Source: Rufibacter roseolus (GTDB lineage Bacteria; Bacteroidota; Bacteroidia; Cytophagales; Hymenobacteraceae). Taken from it: a stretch of 64,000 bases of DNA. The DNA lies in the NCBI RefSeq assembly GCF_017916365.1, contig NZ_JAFMSU010000003.1, positions 1,116,001-1,180,000 of the forward strand, in the 5' to 3' direction. Both the position numbers and the translations under genes were made by a program. Below are positions 51,685-59,108 of the stretch, in pieces; within the stretch, counting starts at the first letter, position 1; each line of letters begins with the position of its first letter. The notes under the pieces are model-generated. The model was not told the origin of the DNA, did no database searches, and saw only the letters and a program-made list of their open reading frames with translations.

Positions 51685-52523
51685 TGAAACGCCTGCTTCT
51701 TCCATATCGGTACGTGTTGGTATTGTTGGTGCTGCTGCAGTTTGTGGCCGGCCCGGTGCGAGCCCAAAGCCAGGAACGTTTGTACCACACAGACCTGCTC
51801 CGCGATGGCTTCATCACCGCCGGCGGCGTAACCATGGCTGTGACCGGCTCCATGCTGCTCACCAACAAGAAACAGCTTACCGAGGAAGACCTGAGGAACA
51901 TTGACAAAAGCCAGGTAAACAAGTTTGACCGGTGGGCTGCGGGCAATTACAGCAAGAAAGCCAAAGACGCCAGCGATATCTTCTTCTACACCTCCTACTT
52001 TGTGCCATTACTTTTCTTGGCGGATAAAGAAGCAGGCCCACACGCCAAAGACATCTTCTTTCTCTACGCCGAGACAGTTTCCTTGGCCGGAGGAGTGTAC
52101 GCGCTGACTGCCGGACTCACTAACCGGAAAAGACCCAACGTCTATGCCACCGATGCACCGCTGGAGGAACGCCTGCACAAGTACGCTGAGAACTCCTTTT
52201 TCGCAGGCCACACGGCGGCCACGGCCAGCGTTGCCTTTTTCACCGCCAAGGTCTTTCATGACCTGCACCCAGATTCTCCCTGGCGGCCGGTGGTGTGGGG
52301 AGTAGCGGCGGCTTACCCAGCTACAGTTGGCTATCTGCGGCTAAAGGCTGGCAAACATTTCCTCAGCGATAACCTGGTGGGTTACGCCGTTGGGGCGGGA
52401 ATTGGTATTCTGGTACCGGAACTTCATAAGAGAAGCCGGGAAACCAGCTGGCGATTGGTGCCGGCCACCGAGCAGCTCCCTGGCCAGTCTCTGCAGGGCG
52501 TGGCACTCACCAGACGTTTTTAG
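51684..52523 (+). CDS. PAP2-family phosphatase, second of a tandem pair
   Basis: 279 residues; signal peptide to VRAQ. It shares NSFFAGHTA and GYLRL(E/K)AGKHFLSDNLVGY with the first copy. The N-terminal half (MLLTNKKQLTEEDLRNIDKSQVNKFDRWAAGN) also matches the first (KKSDVNSFDRFSAGN-like), so the whole protein was duplicated. The stop TAG is the first codon of a palindromic element, and a perfect terminator palindrome follows. Confidence 0.88.
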   Translation: MKRLLLPYRYVLVLLVLLQFVAGPVRAQSQERLYHTDLLRDGFITAGGVTMAVTGSMLLTNKKQLTEEDLRNIDKSQVNKFDRWAAGNYSKKAKDASDIFFYTSYFVPLLFLADKEAGPHAKDIFFLYAETVSLAGGVYALTAGLTNRKRPNVYATDAPLEERLHKYAENSFFAGHTAATASVAFFTAKVFHDLHPDSPWRPVVWGVAAAYPATVGYLRLKAGKHFLSDNLVGYAVGAGIGILVPELHKRSRETSWRLVPATEQLPGQSLQGVALTRRF

Positions 52524-52555
52524 GCTATATTTTTCAAAAAGCCCTATAAAACAGG
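52515..52555. repeat. 40-bp palindromic element, copy 17
   Basis: CGTTTTTAGGCT, ATATTTTTCAAAA, AGCCCTATAAAACAGG. It begins inside the last codons of the PAP2 gene and includes its stop codon; the right arm AAAACAGG is the foot of the next terminator. Confidence 0.7.
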
Positions 52556-52591
52556 AAAGCCAGCCTCCATGGAGGCTGGCTTTCCTGTTTT
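52548..52591. terminator. Perfect 44-bp palindromic terminator
   Basis: 21-bp stem (52548-52568 and 52571-52591) with two central bases, GC-rich middle AAAGCCAGCCTCC, A-run on the left and T-run on the right. Works for both converging genes. Confidence 0.9.
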
Positions 52592-52602
52592 AAGTTCAGA
52601 TT

Positions 52603-54990
52603 CTATTTCGGGGCCGATTGGTTTAAATTGGTTTCAAACAGCTTCAGAATACGCTTGTACTCATCGGTCCAGCTGCTTGGCTCCACGAACCCATGGTCTT
52701 CTATTGGATAAACGGCCAACTCCCAATTCTCCTTCTTCAGCTCAATCAGGCGCTGCGACAGCCGCACGATGTCCTGGAAATGCACGTTGGTGTCTACCAT
52801 TCCGTGGCACATAAGGAGGGCACCTTTCAGGCCTTCGGCGAAGTAGATGGGCGAACTGCGCACGTAGGCTAGGCTGTCATTCTGCGGTTCGTTCAAAATG
52901 TTGGAGGTATAGCCGTGGTTGTAGTGGGCCCAGTCCGTTACGGACCGCAGGGCAGCGCCCGCGGCGAAAACATCGGGCTGGGTAAACATGGCCATGAGCG
53001 TGATGAAACCGCCGTAAGAACCGCCGTAGATACCTATGCGTTTAGGATTCACTTTGTATTTCTCCACCAGCATCTTGGCGCCATCTACGTGGTCGCTGAG
53101 GTCTTTGCCTCCCATGTGCCGATAGATGCCCGTTCGCCAGTCCCGACCGTAGCCCGCGCTGCCACGATAGTCAATATCCAGTACGGTATAGCCTTTGTCT
53201 ACCAACAGGTTGTGGAACATGTATTCTCTAAAGTAAGTGCTCCACCATTTATGGGCGTTCTGCAGGTACCCCGCGCCGTGCACAAAGATCACCGCCGGAC
53301 CGCTGGCATTCGCGTTCTCCGGCTTGTACAACCTGGCATGGACATCGGCCCCGTCCGAGGCTTTGAAGGTGATCACCTCCGGCTCTCGCCAAGGATAGGC
53401 GTTGAACTCCGCCGTAGTAGATTTGGTGATCTGCACCGGTTTGGCGCCGGGCTTGTTCTCCATGAGGTACAGCTCCCAGGGCTTGTTGGAGTAGGAATAG
53501 CGGATGGCCAGGTTCTTTTCGTCCGGGGACATGGTTACCTCATGGGCGCCCGTCATGCGTGTGATCTGCTCCATTTTGCCGCCTTTCAGAGGCATCCGGT
53601 AGAAATGCTGCTCCCCCGGGTGCACCTGGTTTGTGGTGAGATACCAGTACTTTTTATCCTGGGACATCTGCAGGTTGAGCACCTCAAATTTACCGTTGGT
53701 AAGGGCAGCTTTCTTTCCTGAGGTGGCGTTGACCGTGTACAGGTGGGCATAACCGCTTTCCTCAGACAAGAACCACACGTTCTCGCTATCGGGCAACCAG
53801 CCTATCTCGCCAGCGCCATAGCCGTTGATCCAGGCCTCGTCGTGCAGGCGGTCCAGCACTTTGATGGCACGGGTAGTCGGGTCAAAGGCCATGATCCAGC
53901 GGTCTTTGTTGTCATGTGATCTGGCCACCAGCACCGCTTTCTTGCCATCCGGTGAATAATAAGGTCCAAACATCATAACCTTTCTTACCTCGGAGGCAGT
54001 GCGCGCAGAATCAGCTTTAGACTGTTTTTGGTCTTTGAGGTAAGCGGGTTTGTCCTGGATGCCAGGCAGCGATTTGAAGGAAACCAGGTAAGTGGTATCC
54101 AGCCGCGTGTCATAGAGCCCCAGTTCATACGTGGCCTGGTCATCGCCAACCTTGGTGCGGGTGGGAATCTCCTCGGTGTAGCCCGATGCCGTCACATAGT
54201 TGGGAACCTGCGCTATTTTGCCGTTCGCTGGCCTAGTTACCATACGATAGGTGATAAACCGCTCATCGGGGCTCAGAATGATATTGTCCACCGATTTATC
54301 CTCGATGTAAATCTCTTTGGGCCGGTTCCTGGCGGTTTCTTTCTGCGCCAGACGCTGCTGCCGACGTTCTTCTTCCCGTTTCTGGATGATATGCAACAGT
54401 TCTGTTTGCTGCGCCTGCAGGAAACGGTCCTGCTTGTCTTTTACCAGCTCGGGGTCCACGGGCTTTCTGCCTTTCCTGAAATCGGTGAGTTGCCGGGTTT
54501 GACCGTTACCTAAATTCCAGGCGTAGAGATTACCATCTTTCACGTAGGTGATTTCCTGCTCATCATAGGCAAACGCCGGCGATGACTCCCGCTCCACAGT
54601 TTTGGTGAGCTGGCGCAGTTTGCCGTCCTTCACGTTCACCAGGAAAAGGTCGCCGCCACGCTCATACAGCCGCATGGTGCGCTTCTGGTTAAAGACGCCA
54701 CCCGGCGTGAACAGCTTTTTCCGGTCCGCCGCCGATACTTTGCTCACTTTCTTGCTGCCCGCCTGCACCGTGTACAGCGAGTCGCGCCGGGCTTTCTCAG
54801 GATTCCACTGGAAGTAGACCTGCTTGCCGTTATCTGACCAGTAGACACTGCTGGGCGAGGTCCCGATCCACTGAGCCGGGTCTTGCATGATTTTATCCAC
54901 AGTTAGCGTAGGCTTGGTCTGGGCCTGGCTCTGTAGGAATGAAAATAAAGTTAGGGTCCCTACTACAAGGGATTTAGTGAAAGTGTGCAT
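52603..54990 (-). CDS. S9-family (prolyl oligopeptidase) peptidase, secreted
   Basis: 795 residues from ATG 54990, which gives a signal peptide ending LQSQAQ; the longer frame from 55074 has none. An eight-blade propeller (about 50-530) is followed by the alpha/beta-hydrolase domain: IGIYGGSYGGFITLMAMF holds the nucleophile Ser, and VYPIEDHGF the His. YRGSAGYGRDWRTGIYRHMGGKDL is typical of DPP-IV-like enzymes. It cuts short peptides in the periplasm. A degenerate palindromic element (52610-52642) codes for its last residues, and copy 18 starts at its ATG. Confidence 0.93.
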   Translation of the reverse strand: MHTFTKSLVVGTLTLFSFLQSQAQTKPTLTVDKIMQDPAQWIGTSPSSVYWSDNGKQVYFQWNPEKARRDSLYTVQAGSKKVSKVSAADRKKLFTPGGVFNQKRTMRLYERGGDLFLVNVKDGKLRQLTKTVERESSPAFAYDEQEITYVKDGNLYAWNLGNGQTRQLTDFRKGRKPVDPELVKDKQDRFLQAQQTELLHIIQKREEERRQQRLAQKETARNRPKEIYIEDKSVDNIILSPDERFITYRMVTRPANGKIAQVPNYVTASGYTEEIPTRTKVGDDQATYELGLYDTRLDTTYLVSFKSLPGIQDKPAYLKDQKQSKADSARTASEVRKVMMFGPYYSPDGKKAVLVARSHDNKDRWIMAFDPTTRAIKVLDRLHDEAWINGYGAGEIGWLPDSENVWFLSEESGYAHLYTVNATSGKKAALTNGKFEVLNLQMSQDKKYWYLTTNQVHPGEQHFYRMPLKGGKMEQITRMTGAHEVTMSPDEKNLAIRYSYSNKPWELYLMENKPGAKPVQITKSTTAEFNAYPWREPEVITFKASDGADVHARLYKPENANASGPAVIFVHGAGYLQNAHKWWSTYFREYMFHNLLVDKGYTVLDIDYRGSAGYGRDWRTGIYRHMGGKDLSDHVDGAKMLVEKYKVNPKRIGIYGGSYGGFITLMAMFTQPDVFAAGAALRSVTDWAHYNHGYTSNILNEPQNDSLAYVRSSPIYFAEGLKGALLMCHGMVDTNVHFQDIVRLSQRLIELKKENWELAVYPIEDHGFVEPSSWTDEYKRILKLFETNLNQSAPK

Positions 54991-55026
54991 TTTCAGCTTG
55001 TTTTCTGGAAAATGGGTTAAAATCGG
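54988..55026. repeat. 40-bp palindromic element, copy 18
   Basis: CATTTTCAGCT, TGTTTTCTGGAAAATG, GGTTAAAATCGG. It lies in the 5' leader of the peptidase gene, and its left end is the start codon. This is one of few copies upstream of a gene. Confidence 0.65.
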
Positions 55027-55150
55027 AAACGTCCCCAGAAGGCGACAAACCTCCTGCAATCCGAAGCTTGCCACAAACTGTTTTTGCCTTCTTTTTCACG
55101 AAACAAAGCAAAAATAGCCTGAGACACTTTATGGGATTGGGTCGAAACTT

Positions 55151-56854
55151 CTACAATGCGATGGAAGGATGCTTCTTGTGGAAATCGGTTTTGTCCTGGT
55201 ACTCCTTCACGAAGGCCAGCAATTCCGCCTCGCCAAACAACTTCCCGATGAAAGTGATGGTGGTGGGACGGGTTTGGTTCGTGAAGCCGTTGGGGATCAC
55301 CACGCACGGATGCCCCGTCAGGTTGGTGACCACCAAGTTGCTGCTGGCAAAGGACGGAGACACGTACACGTCTACTTTCTGCATTAGCTTATCCATTTCC
55401 TGCACCAGTTGGTAGCGGACCCGCTGTGCCTGCAGGTACTCCACCGCCGGGATAAATCGGGCGCTGCGGAAAGTGTTGGGCCAGGCGTTTCGGTCCTGGT
55501 TCACCATCTGGTCTACTTTCCCGTTCAGGGTGATCTGCTCAAATGCGGCCGCGCCCTCCACCGAGATGGTCATCACCAGATCGTTCACCGGCAGCTTGGG
55601 CAGGTCCATAGGGATAAGCTCGTGCCCTGCTTTTCTCAGTGCCTCCAGCGTGGCCTGGTCCTGGGCTTTGAACGGATAGTCTTTGCCAAAATCGTTCTTG
55701 AGGTACCCGATGCGCAGTTTCTTCACATTGATGCTAGGCGAATAGTTGAAAGGCGCCTCATACACCGACTGGTCTTTGCCGTCTGGTCCGCAGATGGCAT
55801 TGAAGACGATAGCGCAGTCCTCCACCGATCTGGCAATAGGCCCGATCTTATCCATGGACCAGCTCAACGCCATGGCGCCGTGGCGGCTCACCCGTCCGTA
55901 CGTAGGTCTCAGGCCCGTGGTACCGCAGGCGGTGGACGGTGACACGATGGAACCCAGAGTCTCGGTACCTATGGCGAAGGGAAGCAGCCCCGCTGCCACC
56001 GCAGACGCCGATCCCGCCGAGGAGCCGCTGGAGCCACGGTTCAGGTCCCAGGGGGTCCTGGTCTTGCCGCCGTACCACACATCGCCCATGGCCAGCTCGC
56101 CTAAAGTGGTTTTGGCTACGAGCACCGCCCCGGCCTCGTGCAGCCTCTGCACCACGGTGGCATCTTCGTCTATGACCTGATCTTTGTAGGGCACCGAGCC
56201 CCACGTGGTTTTATAGCCTTTGGTGCTCAGCAGATCTTTCACCCCATACGGGATGCCGTGCAGTAGACCTTTGTACTTACCGGCTTTGATCTCGGCATCG
56301 GCCAGCTGGGCCTGCTGAAGGGCCAGTTCCTCAGTAAGAGAGGTGACGCAGTGCAGTTTAGTGTCGTATTTCTTTAATCGGGCCAAAAAGAACCTGGTCA
56401 GCTCCACCGATGAGATTTTCTTCGTGCGCACCAGCTCAGCCAATTCCCGTACCGTGTAGAACGCCAGATCCTCCTGATTGGCCGGCAGGCTCACCTTCCC
56501 AGCGTCCGAGGCCTTGAAGGCTTTTGACTCCTTCTCAAACCTAAACCCAACTGGCAAAGGGTTGAACATAAGGGCCGGAGGCACGCTGTTGTCCAGTTTG
56601 GCTTCCCTTAACCTGCCATAGCTTTTCCTTAAATCAGTTAGCTCTGCCAACGCGGTATCCAGCTGCGCGGGCTTAAAGTTGAGACCGAGCAACTGCTGGG
56701 CACTCTGCACCATAGGTACCGTAATCTTCTCTAATTGGGCCTGTTTCCCGAAAAACGCCCCAGAAACGAAAAGGACTCCGCCAAAGGCCGACAGCGTTAA
56801 AATTCTATTCAGATTTCTGATCATGCTAATTTCTCTATGTGCACTTTTTGCCAT
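55151..56854 (-). CDS. Secreted amidase (amidase signature family)
   Basis: 567 residues. Signal-like N-terminus (ILTLSAFGGVLFVSGAFF). Ser-cis-Ser-Lys triad: Lys206 in YGVKDL, cis-Ser in RGSSGSSAGSASAVAAG, nucleophile Ser in GTETLGSIVSPSTACGTTGL. It is GatA-like but has an export signal and no GatB/C neighbour, so it is an amidase for small amides or peptides, substrate unknown. A second ATG (56824) would remove ten residues. A palindromic element codes for residues 29-41 just after the signal core. Separate from the SusCD cassette by a terminator. Confidence 0.9.
   Translation of the reverse strand: MAKSAHREISMIRNLNRILTLSAFGGVLFVSGAFFGKQAQLEKITVPMVQSAQQLLGLNFKPAQLDTALAELTDLRKSYGRLREAKLDNSVPPALMFNPLPVGFRFEKESKAFKASDAGKVSLPANQEDLAFYTVRELAELVRTKKISSVELTRFFLARLKKYDTKLHCVTSLTEELALQQAQLADAEIKAGKYKGLLHGIPYGVKDLLSTKGYKTTWGSVPYKDQVIDEDATVVQRLHEAGAVLVAKTTLGELAMGDVWYGGKTRTPWDLNRGSSGSSAGSASAVAAGLLPFAIGTETLGSIVSPSTACGTTGLRPTYGRVSRHGAMALSWSMDKIGPIARSVEDCAIVFNAICGPDGKDQSVYEAPFNYSPSINVKKLRIGYLKNDFGKDYPFKAQDQATLEALRKAGHELIPMDLPKLPVNDLVMTISVEGAAAFEQITLNGKVDQMVNQDRNAWPNTFRSARFIPAVEYLQAQRVRYQLVQEMDKLMQKVDVYVSPSFASSNLVVTNLTGHPCVVIPNGFTNQTRPTTITFIGKLFGEAELLAFVKEYQDKTDFHKKHPSIAL
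56731..56768. repeat. Palindromic element inside the amidase gene
   Basis: CTAATTGGGCC, TGTTTCCCGAAAAACG, CCCCAGAAACG. Read as FVSGAFFGKQAQL on the minus strand, close to SVPRVFSGKQAQ encoded by the copy at 36140. Confidence 0.65.
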
Positions 56855-56920
56855 GACAATTTAGGTCAAAGTTTAGGACTTTCTAGGCTTCCAGGGTGGT
56901 TTAGGCCTAACCTATAATAA

Positions 56921-56949
56921 AAAAAGCTGCCCCAAGGGGCAGCTTTTTT
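56921..56949 (-). terminator. Terminator after the SusCD cassette
   Basis: Stem GCTGCCCC / GGGGCAGC, loop AA; runs AAAAA on the left and TTTTTT on the right. It lies 17 bp after the end of the cassette lipoprotein gene. Confidence 0.85.
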
Positions 56950-56966
56950 CAAAGAGCTATTTACTT

Positions 56967-57605
56967 CTAGTTGGTAAGGGTCATGGTCACATAGAAAGCA
57001 TCATAGTTGGGGTTTGGAGACGCATCTGGGGCTCCAAGCAACCGTAATCCAACTCTCTTTTTCTCTCTACCAGTAAAGCTGGCAGCATTCCCTCTGAGGT
57101 AGATATACCCTACAGATGAATTTGCAGGTATTGTCACCACCTTGTTGCTGTTACCTCCTTCCAGAGTGTAATCAGTACCTTCTACGGCACCAGTAATTGT
57201 ACCGGCAGCGTTAGGAGCAGGAAAAACCTCGAATTTTACTTCGGTAGTCGTACTTCTTTGCGGACCAACTAACTGCACATAAACGGTGTCAACGGTACGT
57301 GCACTTATGTCTCTCCGGGGAGCCGTTGATGTAGCAGGAATAGTATACCCCATCAAAGAAATAACTCTTGAAGAGTCTGTCTGCCCATTTCCGGTGTTGG
57401 AAAGAATTCCTCTGAAATCCAGCCCATGTGCCGCAGTCGCTGAAGAGGCAACCATTCCCAGGGTATGGTTTTTAAATTCCACAACAGTAGGACCGTTATA
57501 TACTAAGGCTTTCTCAGCCGGATCTGGCAGACAACTGGAGAACACAACCCCAGAAGCTAAAAGCAAGAAAATATGTTTAAATGAGATTTTCATAAAGGAT
57601 GTCAT
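56967..57605 (-). CDS. Lipoprotein of SusCD cassette (DUF4843-like)
   Basis: 212 residues. SPII lipobox VFSSC (Cys about 25, or 21 from the ATG at 57593). Beta-sandwich with VTIPANSSVGYIYLRGN and C-terminal PNYDAFYVTMTLTN; these also occur in the paralogue at 63209 (TIPANSSFGYVEIP, PNYDRIGINIS). TAATG overlap with the SusD gene supports the longer start and coupling. Probably an accessory surface glycan- or peptide-binding lipoprotein. Confidence 0.85.
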   Translation of the reverse strand: MTSFMKISFKHIFLLLASGVVFSSCLPDPAEKALVYNGPTVVEFKNHTLGMVASSATAAHGLDFRGILSNTGNGQTDSSRVISLMGYTIPATSTAPRRDISARTVDTVYVQLVGPQRSTTTEVKFEVFPAPNAAGTITGAVEGTDYTLEGGNSNKVVTIPANSSVGYIYLRGNAASFTGREKKRVGLRLLGAPDASPNPNYDAFYVTMTLTN

Positions 57606-59095
57606 TAATAGCCAGGGTTTTGCTCTAAAAGTTTAACAGAAGGATCATCACCTACAGCAGGGCTTAATTGAACCTCACCAGTAGGTATCTGAGCTAGAAT
57701 TCTGAAGTCTGTTGCCGGAATAGTACCTACTCCCGTGAGGGAAGGTTTGGCAATACCTTCTCCGTAACGTTTTAAATCAAACCATCTGTGTCCTTCAAAG
57801 TACAGCTCTCTTCTTCTCTCATCTTTAATAAAGTTAATGATAGTAGCATCTGTAGGAGAAGCGGTTGGTGTGCCTGTGATGCGTTTGGCTCTTAGTTGAT
57901 CAACCAAGGTGGCGGCAGGCGCATACTGTCCTTGCATGGCCAGGGCCTCTGCCTTCATCAGGAGCACATCTGCATATCTGATGATTTTAGGATTATCTGT
58001 GAAAGTACCGTTTGAAGAGGTGTACTTATAACCCCAGGTAAACCCTGCTGCGGTATAAGAGCGGCCGTCCTCTACGCCCCAACGGGTGTCTTCAGGAGTA
58101 AACAAGGCCTGTAATTCAGCAGAAGCAGTTTGCCCGCCAAAGGTACTCAATCCTAAGGGATTGTTAAGGGTATTGTTCGTGTAAGAGAACAGAGACTCAT
58201 TACCGCCAGTTACACCCGCCATTTCAGTGGCAGCCACAAACCGTAGTTCAAAGTAGGATTCAACACTTCCAGGAGCCAAAATATCGGTGTAGGAGTTGGC
58301 CAAAGAAGCAACAGAGGTAGCCATGGCAGCATCAAACTCAGTGACCGCCTCAGCATACTTTCCAGCATACAGATACACTTTTCCTAATAAAGCGTGGGCT
58401 GCGCCAATATTCATTTTGTATTTACTAGGCGCTGTTTTTGTCGCCGCGAAAGCCGACTCAAACAATGGGAAACTAGCTTTGAAGTCAGACTCAATCTGAG
58501 CATATACCTGATCTATGGTCGCTCTAGCTCTAAAATCAGCTTGGCTTGCATCTGTAGTAGGGGTAATACGCAGGATAACACTTTTGTTGAACCCTGCTCC
58601 TTGTCCCGTTGTAGGAATGTTAGTAGGCTCATACCCATACACACGAGCCAAATCAAAATAGATCATAGCGCGTAACGCATAAGCTTCTGCCTTCACCTGG
58701 TCTCTGGCACCTACTTGAGAGGTGGGAACAGTTAACCCGTCAATGGTAGAAATAACTGTATTCAACTCATTGATGGCAGCATAAGCCGTGCCCCAAATAC
58801 CGTAGTGCGCTCCTCTACCGTTCACGTTGGCCGTTACATAACGACCACCGGCCAAGGTAGAGGCAGTGAATATATTATCACTCAAAGCATCTCCTAAAAG
58901 GGCGAAATCGCGCCCCCAGTAGTTGAAGCTTTGAAGACGGTCATAAACAGAGGTAAGCACCGCCTGGTAACTGTTCACATCTGAAAGAGCAACCCCTGTT
59001 GAGACAGAGTTTTGTGGCTCCACTTGTACTAAATCATCACAAGATGAAACAGCAAAGCTCGCCAATATTGATAATGCTATTATTTTATTTCTCAT
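57605..59095 (-). CDS. SusD/RagB-family nutrient-binding lipoprotein
   Basis: 496 residues. SPII lipobox AVSSC (Cys 19). TPR-like helical scaffold with AEAYALRAMIYFDLARVYGYEP and C-terminal RRRELYFEGHRWFDLKRYGEG, both SusD signatures. Binds the substrate over the SusC channel encoded 13 bp upstream. No glycoside hydrolase lies near, so the substrate is unknown; peptidase and amidase genes follow at a distance. Confidence 0.94.
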   Translation of the reverse strand: MRNKIIALSILASFAVSSCDDLVQVEPQNSVSTGVALSDVNSYQAVLTSVYDRLQSFNYWGRDFALLGDALSDNIFTASTLAGGRYVTANVNGRGAHYGIWGTAYAAINELNTVISTIDGLTVPTSQVGARDQVKAEAYALRAMIYFDLARVYGYEPTNIPTTGQGAGFNKSVILRITPTTDASQADFRARATIDQVYAQIESDFKASFPLFESAFAATKTAPSKYKMNIGAAHALLGKVYLYAGKYAEAVTEFDAAMATSVASLANSYTDILAPGSVESYFELRFVAATEMAGVTGGNESLFSYTNNTLNNPLGLSTFGGQTASAELQALFTPEDTRWGVEDGRSYTAAGFTWGYKYTSSNGTFTDNPKIIRYADVLLMKAEALAMQGQYAPAATLVDQLRAKRITGTPTASPTDATIINFIKDERRRELYFEGHRWFDLKRYGEGIAKPSLTGVGTIPATDFRILAQIPTGEVQLSPAVGDDPSVKLLEQNPGY

Positions 59096-59108
59096 TTTGA
59101 ATCAATGA

